Shown: positions 28,540 to 37,296 of the stretch, in pieces
How the letters are laid out: each line of letters starts with the position of its first letter
How positions within the stretch are numbered: position 1 is the stretch's first letter
NCBI RefSeq assembly: GCF_036346875.1
Contig: NZ_CP107852.1
Location: forward strand, 3,720,001-3,784,000
DNA: 64,000 nucleotides
Reading direction: 5' to 3'
From: Nocardia sp. NBC_00508
GTDB taxonomy: Bacteria; Actinomycetota; Actinomycetes; Mycobacteriales; Mycobacteriaceae
The notes under the pieces: generated by a model
What the model saw: the letters and a program-made list of their open reading frames with translations, nothing else
Database searches by the model: none
Told to the model about the DNA's origin: nothing
Translations under genes and position numbers: made by a program

Positions 28540-30582
28540 TCAGCGGCGCACCGTGATGAGGGTGAACGGGCCGATATCGCTCGTGGTGAAGCGCGGGTCG
28601 GCGAACAGTTCCTCGGGGAAGCTCACCGTGTAGCGCGCCACGTTCGGGTCGTTCGGGTACACGTCCTTGGCCAGTCGCAACGTGTAAGCGTCGCCACTGC
28701 GCCGGAACAGGAACGCGTCCGGCGCCCGCCACGGGCTGGTCGCCAGGGCGTCGTGCAGCTCCTGCGGCGTCTTCAGCTTGCTCCAGCGCTCGATCGTCGC
28801 CGCGCGGCCCGCGAAATCGGCGAGCGGGTTGGCGTAGTGCGAGGTGAGCGCCTGGAAGCCGAGGTACGGGTAGAAGGCCAGGAAACTGGTGTCGGCCGTG
28901 AGTACCACCGTGTCCGAGCGTGGGCGTCCGGTCTGCGCAGTGAGCGCCGCGTCCACGTCGCGGTAGAACGAGACCGCAGAGGGCGCCCGTTTGTCGGCGC
29001 GCTGTCCGTCGCCGTCCGTGTCGGTGTAGGCGGTGGTGATTTCCGTCGCAAGGATGTGGGGGATCTCTTGGGTGAAGGCCAGTGCCGCGACCGTCGCGAC
29101 GACGATCGCTACCAGCCGGAACCGGGCGGGCTCGTTCAACGCCTGGTAGATCGCCCGCGCACCTTCCACGAACCCGAACGTGCCCGCGACCGCGAGCAGC
29201 ACCAGCAAGACCGGCTCCAGCCGGAACGACAGCAACGTGGTGCCCGCCACCGTCGCCGCCATGGACAGCAGCGTCCACAAGTAGATCGCCGCAACCCCGA
29301 TCCCCAACGCCTGTGCCCGGCGCGACGACGCGGCGCGCAGCACCAGCCACACCGTGCCGATCAGGCACAGCGCACCCAGCGGGGAGAACTCGAACATGGG
29401 CAGCGGCAGCTCCGAACCCGCTTCCGGCAGATAGTGCAGGGCCGTACCGGAACTCGGGGTGGCGCTGCGCAGCGCCTTCGCCAGGTATGGCGCCCACACG
29501 ACGAGCGCGATCAGTCCGGCGATCGCCCCGATCACCGCCAGACGCACCAGCGGCGGCACCGCCGCGCGCCAGGAACGATCAGTGCCCGTCGCGGCGGTAC
29601 GGCGTGGATGGTCGGCGGCGCGCTGCGCACGCACCGCGAGCACGGCCGCCAGCAGGCCCATCAGGCCTATCGCGAAGGCAGCCACAAGGAAGTAGAGGGT
29701 GTAGAAGGTGGCCGCCAAGCCGAGGATCAGCCCGGTGCCGATCACCGCGCCCCAGCCACCGGCAGTGTGCGGCTCGGGTTCCTGCTCCGTCATGCCCGGC
29801 CGGACCTGCTCCAGTGGCCGGTACAGCGCGCCCCAGGCGAGCACGAGCGCGGGCGGGAGCAGCAGCACGATGACGGCGCTGTATGCCTCCGGCGCGGCGT
29901 ACGCCAGCGTGACCGCGGTGCCGGCCGCCGTGACGCCCACCGCCCAGTCCGCGCGAATCAGCTTCGACCACAGCACCAGCGCGACGACCGCGGCCACCGC
30001 GAGGAACCCGATCGCGTATGGCTTGAACACCTCCCAGCCGTCCATCCCGAGCAGATTCGCCACCCGCCCGCCGATCCAGAACCAGCCCGCCGGGTACATC
30101 GGCGGCAGCTGGGCGTACGTCATGTCGCGCAGCGCGGCGGAGTCGGTGAGCCGGGTGAGGAACTCGGTGCGGAACTCCTGGTCGACCGAGACCCCGAACA
30201 GGTACAGCTTGGTCGCCGCGAGCGGCATGCCCAGCGTGACCGTGACGAACGTCGAAATCCCGACCCAGGACAGCAGTTTCGCCACCCACGGCCACTTGTG
30301 CAGTCGCAGCAACGCGATCGCCGCCGCGAGCAACGCCGCCGCGGCGACCTGTCCTACCGTGGTCAGCGCCCGCGTCACGTTCGAGGAGTTGAAGGCTGGC
30401 CACTGCACCATCGAGAACGCGACGAGCCCGACGGCGGCCACCACGGCGGCGACGATCGCCGCGAGTGCGGCCTCCCCGAGGCCGGTTGCGATCTGCCGCA
30501 CCAGCAGCGCCGTCCGCCCTGCTGCCGGGTCCGGATCGGTGGATCGGGGCGGCGCCTCGCCCGTCGCGGTGACCGTGCTCAA
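28540..30582 (-). CDS. aftA: Galactan arabinofuranosyltransferase AftA
   Basis: 680 aa. About 11 transmembrane segments (residues 30-470) are followed by a periplasmic C-terminal domain with 'FLAFYPYLGFQALTSHYANP' (in parts: LAFYPYLGF, TSHYANPLADF) and 'GRAATIERWSKLKTP'. AftA adds the first arabinofuranose residues to galactan from decaprenyl-phospho-arabinose, priming the arabinan that Emb proteins extend. The gene lies downstream of dprE2, as Rv3792 does in M. tuberculosis. The start is uncertain: TTG 30582 has 'ggag' 7 nt upstream and overlaps the stop of a 13-codon ORF; GTG 30606 is in frame but lacks a ribosome-binding site. Confidence 0.88.
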   Translation of the reverse strand: MSTVTATGEAPPRSTDPDPAAGRTALLVRQIATGLGEAALAAIVAAVVAAVGLVAFSMVQWPAFNSSNVTRALTTVGQVAAAALLAAAIALLRLHKWPWVAKLLSWVGISTFVTVTLGMPLAATKLYLFGVSVDQEFRTEFLTRLTDSAALRDMTYAQLPPMYPAGWFWIGGRVANLLGMDGWEVFKPYAIGFLAVAAVVALVLWSKLIRADWAVGVTAAGTAVTLAYAAPEAYSAVIVLLLPPALVLAWGALYRPLEQVRPGMTEQEPEPHTAGGWGAVIGTGLILGLAATFYTLYFLVAAFAIGLMGLLAAVLAVRAQRAADHPRRTAATGTDRSWRAAVPPLVRLAVIGAIAGLIALVVWAPYLAKALRSATPSSGTALHYLPEAGSELPLPMFEFSPLGALCLIGTVWLVLRAASSRRAQALGIGVAAIYLWTLLSMAATVAGTTLLSFRLEPVLLVLLAVAGTFGFVEGARAIYQALNEPARFRLVAIVVATVAALAFTQEIPHILATEITTAYTDTDGDGQRADKRAPSAVSFYRDVDAALTAQTGRPRSDTVVLTADTSFLAFYPYLGFQALTSHYANPLADFAGRAATIERWSKLKTPQELHDALATSPWRAPDAFLFRRSGDAYTLRLAKDVYPNDPNVARYTVSFPEELFADPRFTTSDIGPFTLITVRR

Positions 30583-30620
30583 CGGACCGCTCCGCGCTCG
30601 TCGCACTCGATTACTCGCAT
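30579..30620 (-). CDS. Possible 13-aa leader peptide upstream of aftA
   Basis: On the minus strand 'ggaggcgcc' (30629-30621) precedes an ATG at 30620, which opens MRVIECDERGAVR and stops at TGA 30581-30579. This TGA overlaps the TTG proposed as the aftA start (TTGA). The peptide is too short to recognise. Arrangement and strong ribosome-binding site suggest translational coupling or attenuation, but chance is possible. Confidence 0.4.
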   Translation of the reverse strand: MRVIECDERGAVR

Positions 30621-30661
30621 GGCGCCTCCGGATTCACTGGGGTCGACTCCGTCAGACGATA

Positions 30662-30694
30662 GGTGCCCGCGCGATCGAGGATCACGCGGGCACC
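30662..30694 (-). terminator. Hairpin between dprE2 and aftA
   Basis: A 10-bp GC stem (30662-30671 with 30685-30694) with a 13-nt loop, 19 nt beyond the dprE2 stop. There is no T-run. It could attenuate readthrough from dprE1-dprE2 into aftA. Confidence 0.5.
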
Positions 30695-30712
30695 GGGTCC
30701 GAAACTGATCGA

Positions 30713-31474
30713 TCAGATGGGCAGCCTGCGGAAGATCGAACGCGGGATGTGCCGCAGGATCATCATCACGTAGCGGAAGGTGCCCGGCGCCCAGACCAGT
30801 TCCTTGCCCTTCTGCGAGGCCGAAACCGCCAGCACCGCGACGTCCTCTTTGTCGACGGTGAGGGGGGCCTCTTTGACGTGCGCCGAGAACTTGGTCCGCA
30901 CCATGCCGGGCCGGAGCACCAGCACGCGCGGGCCGTGCGGGCGCAGCGCCTCGCCGAGACCGAGGTAGAAACCGTCCAGCCCGGCCTTTGTCGACCCGTA
31001 GACGAAGTTCGAGCGCCGTACCCGCTCACCGGACACGGAGGACATGGCGATGATCCGCCCGAAGCCCTGCGCCTTCATCTTCTCGCCGACCAGCACGCCG
31101 ACCGAGACAGCGGCGGTGTAGTTGATCTGGGCGACCTGCACCGCCTTGCGCTGGTTCTGCCACAGTTCTTCGGGGTCGCCGTCGAGCGCGAAGGCGACGA
31201 TGGCGACGTCCACATCGCCCCCGTCCCACGCGGCGTCGATCACCTTGGGGTGGCTGTCGGTGTCCAGCGCGTCGAAATCGATGACATCGACCTGGCTCGC
31301 ACCCGCGGCCTTCATCTGGGCGACCGCGCCCTCGCGCAGCGGATCACCGGGCAGCGCCGCGAGGATGATGCGCGCGGGCCCCTTCTTCAGGTACTCCGCG
31401 CAAATTGCCAAGCCGATCTCCGAGGTGCCACCCAGCAGGAGAATCGACTGCGGGTTACCAACGGCATTGATCAC
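30713..31474 (-). CDS. dprE2: Decaprenylphosphoryl-2-keto-ribose reductase DprE2
   Basis: 253 aa short-chain dehydrogenase, matching the 254 aa of the M. tuberculosis enzyme. '[13 protein letters not shown]' is the NAD-binding loop, 'FDALDTDS' follows the third strand, and the Ser/Tyr/Lys set is 'MSSVSG' with 'YGSTKAGLD'. DprE2 reduces decaprenyl-phospho-2-keto-ribose, the DprE1 product, to decaprenyl-phospho-arabinose, the only arabinan donor. Its GTG start overlaps the dprE1 stop by 4 nt (GTGA), so the two halves of the epimerase are coupled. The C-terminus ends with basic '[13 protein letters not shown]', which may contact the membrane. Confidence 0.95.
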   Translation of the reverse strand: MINAVGNPQSILLLGGTSEIGLAICAEYLKKGPARIILAALPGDPLREGAVAQMKAAGASQVDVIDFDALDTDSHPKVIDAAWDGGDVDVAIVAFALDGDPEELWQNQRKAVQVAQINYTAAVSVGVLVGEKMKAQGFGRIIAMSSVSGERVRRSNFVYGSTKAGLDGFYLGLGEALRPHGPRVLVLRPGMVRTKFSAHVKEAPLTVDKEDVAVLAVSASQKGKELVWAPGTFRYVMMILRHIPRSIFRRLPI

Positions 31475-32946
31475 TGCAGCTCCAGCCTTCTCGCCATATC
31501 GGACATGAAAACGCCTGTGGGATCGACGCTTCGGCGGACTTTGATCCACTCGTCGATCCGCGGGTACATCTGGTGGAAGGTCTCCGCGGTGGTGCGTGAG
31601 TCCTTCGCCGTGTACAGCCGCCCACCGAACTCGAGCACCCGCCGGTCCAGCTCGCCGACCAGTTCGTTGAGGCCCGGCTTGATCGGGAAGTCGACGCAGA
31701 TGTTCCAGCCCGGCATCGGGAAGCTCAGCGGGGCCTGGTTGCCCGGGCCGAACAGCTTGAACACGTTCAGCGCCGAGTAGTGCCCGGACGCCTGGATGTC
31801 GATGATGATCCGCTTGAACTCCTCGACCGCCTCGGTCGGCACCACGAACTGATACTGCAGGAACCCGTTGGAACCGTAGCCGCGGTTCCACTCCGCGATC
31901 ATGTCCAGCGGGTGATAGAACTGCGTCAGGTTCTGCACCTTGCCGGTGTAATTGCCGCCCATCCGGAAGTACGCCTCGCCGATGGACATCAGCGTCAGCT
32001 TGTTCATCGTCCAGTTCGGGAAGATGTCCGGCACCGTCATCAGCTGCGGTGCGTCGAACTTCAGCGGCTTGCTGCGCAGCCGCTTCGGCAACTCGTCCAG
32101 CTTCGCCAGCCTGCCGCGGGTGATCGTGGCCCGGCCCAGCTTGGGCAGCGGGCTGATCACGTCGAACCAGGCGCTCGAGTAGGTGTAATTCGCCTCGCTG
32201 CCGTCGCTGTGCGCCGCGATGGTCTCGTCGAGCGTGGTGGTCTTGACGCCGTCGTTGAGGAAGTAGGCGGTCTCCGTCGGCGCCATCTCGATGGTCGCGC
32301 GCAGGATGATGCCGGTGAGCCCGTTGCCGCCGACGGTCGCCCAGAACAGCTTGGCGTTGCGCTTCGGCGTGATGTGCTGCACCTGCCCGTCGGCGGTGAG
32401 CAGCTCGATCGAGCGCACGTGGTTGCCGAAGCTGCCCTCGCTGTGATGGTTCTTGCCGTGGATATCGGAGGCGATCGCGCCGCCGATGGTCACCTGGCGG
32501 GTGCCCGGTAGCACCGGCACCCAGAGCCCGAACGGCAGCGCGGCCTTCATGAGCTGGTCCAGGCTGACGCCGCCGTCCACGTCCACCAGCCGGGTATCAC
32601 GGTCGATCCGGTGGATGTTGTTCAGCGCGGTCATGTCGACGACCAGCCCGCCCGCGTTCTGCGCGTGGTCGCCGTAGGAGCGGCCGAGGCCGCGTGCGAT
32701 CACGCCGCGCCGCAGGTGGGCGGGCTTGCCGTCGTTGTCCTCGGCGACCATGGCGACTGCCTTCGCGATCAGTTCGGGATCGCTGGTCGAGAGCACTTCG
32801 GAGGAGGTGGGTGCGGTGCGACCCCACCCGGTCAACGTGCGGGTACGCGTCGGAAGGGTGAACGCGTTCCGCGCTTCGGAGCCGTCGTTCGTGACGCCGG
32901 CGCCGTTCCCGGTTGTCGTGGTGGCGGTCGGAGCTTTCGTGGACAT
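31471..32946 (-). CDS. dprE1: Decaprenylphosphoryl-ribose 2'-oxidase DprE1
   Basis: 491 aa FAD-dependent oxidase; the M. tuberculosis enzyme has 461, the extra residues being a low-complexity Thr/Gly-rich N-terminus. '[15 protein letters not shown]' opens the conserved part; '[16 protein letters not shown]' and '[13 protein letters not shown]'-like '[20 protein letters not shown]' (two short blocks) form the FAD-binding fold. The benzothiazinone-reactive cysteine is present: Cys417 in '[11 protein letters not shown]', corresponding to Cys387 of M. tuberculosis. It oxidises decaprenyl-phospho-ribose. ATG 32946 is preferred: TAGCCT lies 8 nt upstream, no ribosome-binding site is visible, and an ATG two codons earlier is too close to the -10. 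Confidence 0.95.
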   Translation of the reverse strand: MSTKAPTATTTTGNGAGVTNDGSEARNAFTLPTRTRTLTGWGRTAPTSSEVLSTSDPELIAKAVAMVAEDNDGKPAHLRRGVIARGLGRSYGDHAQNAGGLVVDMTALNNIHRIDRDTRLVDVDGGVSLDQLMKAALPFGLWVPVLPGTRQVTIGGAIASDIHGKNHHSEGSFGNHVRSIELLTADGQVQHITPKRNAKLFWATVGGNGLTGIILRATIEMAPTETAYFLNDGVKTTTLDETIAAHSDGSEANYTYSSAWFDVISPLPKLGRATITRGRLAKLDELPKRLRSKPLKFDAPQLMTVPDIFPNWTMNKLTLMSIGEAYFRMGGNYTGKVQNLTQFYHPLDMIAEWNRGYGSNGFLQYQFVVPTEAVEEFKRIIIDIQASGHYSALNVFKLFGPGNQAPLSFPMPGWNICVDFPIKPGLNELVGELDRRVLEFGGRLYTAKDSRTTAETFHQMYPRIDEWIKVRRSVDPTGVFMSDMARRLELQ

Positions 32947-32960
32947 CGGCATAGAGGCTA
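32947..32960 (-). promoter_or_regulatory. -10 element TAGCCT for dprE1
   Basis: On the minus strand TAGCCT spans 32960-32955, 8 nt before the dprE1 ATG at 32946. This is the spacing seen at both emb genes and at wzm. Leaderless initiation is inferred. Confidence 0.5.
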
Positions 32961-33160
32961 CAGGTATGACGCCGGATCCGGTCGCGGTCGCTATACCCAC
33001 GGGTAGTGACGTACACGTCGGTTTAGAACCGAATCCATGTCGCGACCCGGTCGGCGCTACGCTCGTCGGCGTGCAAGCCGAACCCCACCTGCCGCTTCCG
33101 GCCGAGCTGCCGTTGGTCGACGAGCCCGCCGGCGCGAGCGACGGGCCCGAAGGAGGCAGC

Positions 33161-33637
33161 GTGCGTAACCACGTAGGGCCCCGGGAGCGCCGAGTCGGAC
33201 ACAGCACGGATGTCGACCTCAAGACACAGATCTTTCGGTTCACCCTCACCGGCGGGTTCTCGGCCGTCGTCGACTACGGGCTCTACAGCCTGCTGCTCAA
33301 CCTGGTCGGCCTACCGGTCAGCGTCGCCAAGTCGATCGGCTTCGTGGCGGGCACCACGACGGCATACCTGATCAATCGCCGGTGGACCTTCCAGGCACCG
33401 CCCAGCCGGATCCGCTTCCTCGCGGTCGTCGCGCTCTACGCGCTCACCTTCGCGGTGCAGGTCGGCATCAATGCGGTGCTCTACCACGCCTTCGACGAGG
33501 TCTGGTGGCGCCAGCCGCTGGCCTTCGTCGTCGCCCAGGGCACCGCGACGGTGATCAACTTCGTTGTCCAGCGCCTGGTCATCTTCAAGATCGGGACCGA
33601 TCGATCGGATGCGGAGTCCGAAGCGGTCAGCGGGTGA
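33161..33637 (+). CDS. GtrA-family membrane protein (Rv3789-like)
   Basis: 158 aa. A short polar N-terminus is followed by four predicted transmembrane segments: '[18 protein letters not shown]', '[18 protein letters not shown]', '[18 protein letters not shown]' and '[18 protein letters not shown]'. 'NRRWTF' after the second helix is the family signature. GtrA proteins move polyprenyl-linked sugars across the membrane or recruit partner enzymes. Its place beside and divergent from dprE1 matches M. tuberculosis Rv3789, linked to decaprenyl-phospho-arabinose handling and AftA recruitment. GTG 33161 has AGGAGG 4 nt upstream; an in-frame GTG at 33071 is possible. The 3' end overlaps a convergent gene. 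Confidence 0.87.
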   Translation: MRNHVGPRERRVGHSTDVDLKTQIFRFTLTGGFSAVVDYGLYSLLLNLVGLPVSVAKSIGFVAGTTTAYLINRRWTFQAPPSRIRFLAVVALYALTFAVQVGINAVLYHAFDEVWWRQPLAFVVAQGTATVINFVVQRLVIFKIGTDRSDAESEAVSG

Positions 33638-34257
33638 GCATGGCTTCGGCCGGCTTCGTGGTTCCGGGCTTTGGCGCCGAAGTAGTCGCCGCCCTTGGCG
33701 CGGATGTTGTCGGTGCCCCATTCGCGCTGCTCCCGTGCGGCGGGGACCAGGTGCGGGATGTGCTTGCGGCAGTGGATGTACGCCTCTTCGACGTCGACAA
33801 CCACCCAGTGCTGCGCGATCCGGCCCTTGTGGTTGGACGGTAAGTCGGTCACGGCCCCGCGCAGCGCGGGGTCGGCGACGATCCGTGCCGAACCGTTGAT
33901 GTGCAGTCCGATGAGATCCTGCACGAAATCGATCAGCAGAATCCCGACGTGCGGGTTCTCCAGGATGTTGCCAAGACTGGCCATCACGCCATTGCCACGG
34001 TATTCCGGGTAGGTGATCGTGCGTTCGTCGATGACGTGCAGGAAGCCGGGAAGTCCGGCACGAAAACTCGCGTCGCATTCGCCCTGCCGGTCCGCGGTGG
34101 CGATGAAGGCCATATCCATCCGGCCGATGAATTCGATCATCTCGGCATTGAGCCGGTTCAGCACCTGATCGTCGTAGAACCGCTGGGCTCGGTCCTGCGT
34201 GCCGTATCTTTCCTGCAGTTCGCGCTCGCCGTAGCCGCCGCTGTGTGTACCGGGCAT
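33481..34257 (-). CDS. Pyridoxamine 5'-phosphate oxidase-fold flavoprotein
   Basis: 258 aa. The split-barrel domain covers residues about 35-195: 'FIGRMDMAFIATADRQGECD', 'PGFLHVIDERTITYPEYRGNG' (in parts), 'NPHVGILLIDF' and 'LHINGSARIV'. These features suit an FMN or F420 binding oxidoreductase of the PPOX superfamily, with an 'HCRKHIPHL' segment typical of its larger members. Substrate unknown. The normal domain would end near 'GGDYFGAKARNHEAG' (about residue 205). The last 50 residues are read antisense through the 3' end of the GtrA gene and look unrelated to the family, so a stop codon may have been lost. ATG 34257 follows 'ggggcggag'. Confidence 0.85.
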   Translation of the reverse strand: MPGTHSGGYGERELQERYGTQDRAQRFYDDQVLNRLNAEMIEFIGRMDMAFIATADRQGECDASFRAGLPGFLHVIDERTITYPEYRGNGVMASLGNILENPHVGILLIDFVQDLIGLHINGSARIVADPALRGAVTDLPSNHKGRIAQHWVVVDVEEAYIHCRKHIPHLVPAAREQREWGTDNIRAKGGDYFGAKARNHEAGRSHAHPLTASDSASDRSVPILKMTRRWTTKLITVAVPWATTKASGWRHQTSSKAW

Positions 34258-34880
34258 CTCCGCCCCTCTGGTCGCTGGAATCAGGATCCACGAGGCTCGA
34301 CATCGAACCGCGGTCGCACCTCGCCAATTTTAGATGAAAACCACACGGCAAAACTTCGAAATCAACGTTGAGAATGCACTGAATCGACCCGTGGCGCAAG
34401 GGTTTCGGAAGATTAGCTAAAAGCCGACCGGCCGGGATTGTCTAGGCTCGTTCAATTGTCCGCCAGCCGCGAAGATCTGGGTCTCATGATTGCTGGCTAC
34501 GCAGTCGCACCGCCGCCCCACTTCTCGAGCACAGCGAGGTCGAGCATTGCCCAGCTGCCCAGCTCATGTCCGAGTGGCGTTGTGTGTGCCATGAAGAGCG
34601 AGCAGGTCCGTCCGCAGAGAACCCCTGAGGGCGGTTCAACCCCGATACCGCAAATACCGCGGCACGCAACCCATCGGCCCCACTCCGATTTTCGAGCGAA
34701 GCGAGACCGAGCATCTACCGTTCGCGGCCCGGCTCGCGTCCGAGCGGCCGCCGCGTCCGCGACGAAGTCGCCAGCGGCGGTCGCTCGGACGCGAGCCACA
34801 AAGGGGCCGCGAACACGCAGCGACGAAGTCGCTGCAAATCAAACAGAGCCGCGAACACGCCGCGACGCAGGCGCTGCAAA
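34258..34880. other. 623-nt intergenic region, mostly repeat
   Basis: The first half is comparatively AT-rich near 34325-34440 and probably holds the promoter of the PPOX gene. I see no gene. From about 34682 on it is a dispersed repeat that runs to the 3' end of the molybdopterin oxidoreductase gene. Confidence 0.6.
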
Positions 34881-34889
34881 TCAAACACA
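34682..34889. repeat. Dispersed intergenic repeat, copy B, with a 42-bp tandem duplication
   Basis: It shares 'ttcgcggcccggctc', 'cgctcgga' and 'ggccgcgaacacgc' blocks with 5316-5588. The inverted 'ttcgcggccc' (34721-34730) and 'ggggccgcgaa' (34803-34813) bracket an inner inverted pair, 'ggctcgcgtccgagcg' and 'cgctcggacgcgagcc', so the element folds into a long hairpin. The right end is duplicated in tandem: 34806-34847 and 34848-34889 are 42-bp units differing at only a few positions. The second unit includes the final codons of the adjacent minus-strand gene. Confidence 0.8.
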
Positions 34890-37067
34890 GCTCAGGGTGA
34901 CCGGGACCCCGTTGAAAACGGCGTTGCCGGAGGGCACGTCGACCACCGAATCATCGGTGAGCACATTGGCATTGACCCCCGCGTGTGCGCGGGCGACAGT
35001 TTGCGCACTGTCGATGTGGCCCCAGCCGTGCGGCAGACTCACCACTCCGGGCATGATGGCATCGGTCGGTTCCAGCGGAACCGTCAGCGTTCCGGCGGCG
35101 GACTTCACCACAGCCTGGTCGCCGAGCCCGAGTCGCTCTACGTCGGCCGGATTGATATGTAGCGTGCAGCGATTCGATCCGCTCACCAGCGGCGCGATGT
35201 TGTGCATCCAGCTGTTGTTGGACCGCAGCTGGCGTCGCCCGATCAAGACCATCTCCGGTGCCGCGTCGCCCAGCCGCTCCCGCATCCGCGCCACGTCGTC
35301 GAGCAGCGGCTGTGGAGCCAGGTCCACCCGCTCCGTCGCCGTCCGGAGCACCCCGGGCAGGCGCGGTCGCAGCGCGCCCAGGTCGATACCGTGCGGGTTG
35401 TCCAGCAGCATCTGCAGATTGAGCGTGCCGCCGTTCCATTCCCCGTACGGCCCGAGCCGCAGCATCAGGTCGATGCGCTGCTCGGTGCTGTTCTCGCCGA
35501 TCAGCTCGCCGCGCCGGTCCGCGAGCCCGGCTTTGTGCAGCAGACCCGCGATGACCAGCTCGTCCACGGCGGTGAGCGGGTCGGTGCCGTCGGAGCCGTC
35601 GTGCGGCCGGCTGGTCAGCGCAGCCGCGAGACGGGCCAGGACGGCGGGCTCCGAAGGCCGGTCACCCAATGGCACCAGCGGACGCGAGTAGCGGGCATAG
35701 TTGCGCACGGCGAACTGCAGCAAGGCGAAATCGTAGTGCGGCGATTGCGTCGGTCGCGGCGGCGGCAGGATCACGTCGGCGTGCCTGGTGGTTTCGTTGA
35801 CGTACCGATCGACGCTCACCATGAAGTCCAGTTGGGCGAACGCGGCGTCCAAGCGCGCGCCGCTGGGGGCGGACAGCACGGGGTTCCCGGCGATCGTCAC
35901 CAGGGCGCGGATCCGGCCCTCGCCCGGCGTGGTGATCTCATCGGCCAGCGTCGCGACGGGTAGTTCGCCCATGGCCTCGGGCAGCTCGCGAACCCGGCTG
36001 GTCCAGCGCCCGGTGCGAAACGGTCGGGTGCGTGGGATGCCGCCCGCGGCCGCCGTGGCGAACATCGCGCCGCCGGGAGAGTCGAGATTGCCGGTCAGCG
36101 TGTTGATCGCGTCGACGAGCCACTGTGTGATCGTGCCGAACTCTGCGGTGCAGGTGCCGATTCGAGCATAGACGGCCGCGGTCGGCGCCGCGGCGAGTTC
36201 GCGGGCCAGCCGCACGATCGTGGACGCGGGCACACCGGTGCGGGTCGCCACCGTTTCCGGGTCGAATGCCATCGCGGCCGCGCGCAAGTCGTCCAGCCCG
36301 GTGACCTCGACGCGGACGTCGGCCAGCTGCTCGGCGAACAACGTGTGCACGATGCCGAACAGCAGATACGCATCGCTGCCCGGACGGATGAACAGGTGCT
36401 CGTCGGCCAGTTTCGCGGTGCGCGTCACCCGGGGATCGACTACGACGAAGCGGCCGCCCCTACGCCGCAACGCCTTCAACCTGCCCGGGAAGTCCGGTGC
36501 GGTGCACAGCGAGCCATTGGATTCCAGCGGGTTCGCTCCGAGCATCAGCAGATAGTCGGTGCGGTCCAGGTCGGGCACCGGCACGGTCAGCGGGTCACCG
36601 AACATCAGCCCGCTGGCCACCTGCTTGGGCATCTGGTCGGCGGTGCTCGCGGAGTAGATGTTCCTGGTGCCCAACGCGCGCAGCAGAATCGGCAGATACA
36701 ACGCGCCCGCGACGGTGTGGGCATTGGGATTGCCCAAGTAGGCCGCGGCTGACTGGTTCCCGTGCTCGGCCACGACGGCCGGGAAGCGTTCCGCGATGTA
36801 GTCGAACGCTTCGTCCCAGGACGCGGTGCGCCAAGTGTCGGTGGCGCGGTCGCGGATCAGCGGTTCGGTCACCCGGTCCGGGTCCTCGTCGAGATGTCCG
36901 AAGCTGGCCCCCTTCGGGCAGAGAAACCCCTTGCTGAAGGGGTCGTTCCGGTCACCGCGGACGGAGGTTACATGGTCATCGGCGTCCAGGGTGAGCTCGA
37001 GTCCGCACACCGCCTCGCAGAGCGGGCAGGTCCGTAGCAGATTGCGCGATTGGGTGATCGGGGCCAT
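34881..37067 (-). CDS. Molybdopterin-dependent oxidoreductase with [4Fe-4S] cluster
   Basis: 728 aa, DMSO reductase/formate dehydrogenase superfamily. Cys14, Cys17, Cys21 and Cys50 ('CPLCEAVCG', 'FLCPKG') bind one [4Fe-4S] cluster. 'YLGNPNAHT', 'LMLGANPLESNGSL' and 'RFVVVDPRVTRTAKLADEHL' (in parts) are guanylate-binding segments. The C-terminal beta-barrel begins near 'EMVLIGRRQLRSNNSWMHN' and holds 'LHINPADVERLGLGD' and 'VVSLPHGWGH'. There is no twin-arginine signal, so it should be cytoplasmic. Substrate unknown; many actinobacterial homologues are called formate dehydrogenases or nitrate reductase-like without proof. No Mo-cofactor gene is near. The final codons lie inside a repeat. Confidence 0.9.
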   Translation of the reverse strand: MAPITQSRNLLRTCPLCEAVCGLELTLDADDHVTSVRGDRNDPFSKGFLCPKGASFGHLDEDPDRVTEPLIRDRATDTWRTASWDEAFDYIAERFPAVVAEHGNQSAAAYLGNPNAHTVAGALYLPILLRALGTRNIYSASTADQMPKQVASGLMFGDPLTVPVPDLDRTDYLLMLGANPLESNGSLCTAPDFPGRLKALRRRGGRFVVVDPRVTRTAKLADEHLFIRPGSDAYLLFGIVHTLFAEQLADVRVEVTGLDDLRAAAMAFDPETVATRTGVPASTIVRLARELAAAPTAAVYARIGTCTAEFGTITQWLVDAINTLTGNLDSPGGAMFATAAAGGIPRTRPFRTGRWTSRVRELPEAMGELPVATLADEITTPGEGRIRALVTIAGNPVLSAPSGARLDAAFAQLDFMVSVDRYVNETTRHADVILPPPRPTQSPHYDFALLQFAVRNYARYSRPLVPLGDRPSEPAVLARLAAALTSRPHDGSDGTDPLTAVDELVIAGLLHKAGLADRRGELIGENSTEQRIDLMLRLGPYGEWNGGTLNLQMLLDNPHGIDLGALRPRLPGVLRTATERVDLAPQPLLDDVARMRERLGDAAPEMVLIGRRQLRSNNSWMHNIAPLVSGSNRCTLHINPADVERLGLGDQAVVKSAAGTLTVPLEPTDAIMPGVVSLPHGWGHIDSAQTVARAHAGVNANVLTDDSVVDVPSGNAVFNGVPVTLSCV

Positions 37068-37145
37068 ACCTCATCTTGGCGTCCGGCGGTGGAACTGAAA
37101 AGAGAACGCTCGATATCCACCCACGCCAAACGACCGGCACCCGGC

Positions 37146-37174
37146 GGCGCTCTGGGGTGGGGATCCAGAGCGCC
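37146..37174. terminator. Hairpin upstream of the molybdopterin oxidoreductase gene
   Basis: A perfect 10-bp stem (37146-37155 with 37165-37174) with a 9-nt loop. It lies 123 nt beyond the stop of the minus-strand gene at 37297 and 79 nt before the start of the next gene, so it probably ends transcription of the former. Confidence 0.55.
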
Positions 37175-37296
37175 GAGACGGATACCGGTCGCAAACAGGC
37201 CGGTCAGCGCGGTCCCGGCCCACGATCAGCAGCAGGTGAACTGCCCCCCGAACGGTGTTCCCCGGACGGACGGCGCCCCCGGACGGACGGCGTATT

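Noticed and set aside
28285..30708. An 807-codon plus-strand frame over aftA
   Set aside because: Arg/Gln-rich composition without domains, and the minus strand holds AftA.
33161..33637. A 303-codon version of gtrA starting at 32726
   Set aside because: The first 145 codons are antisense to dprE1 or upstream of it, and AGGAGG at 33151 fits GTG 33161.
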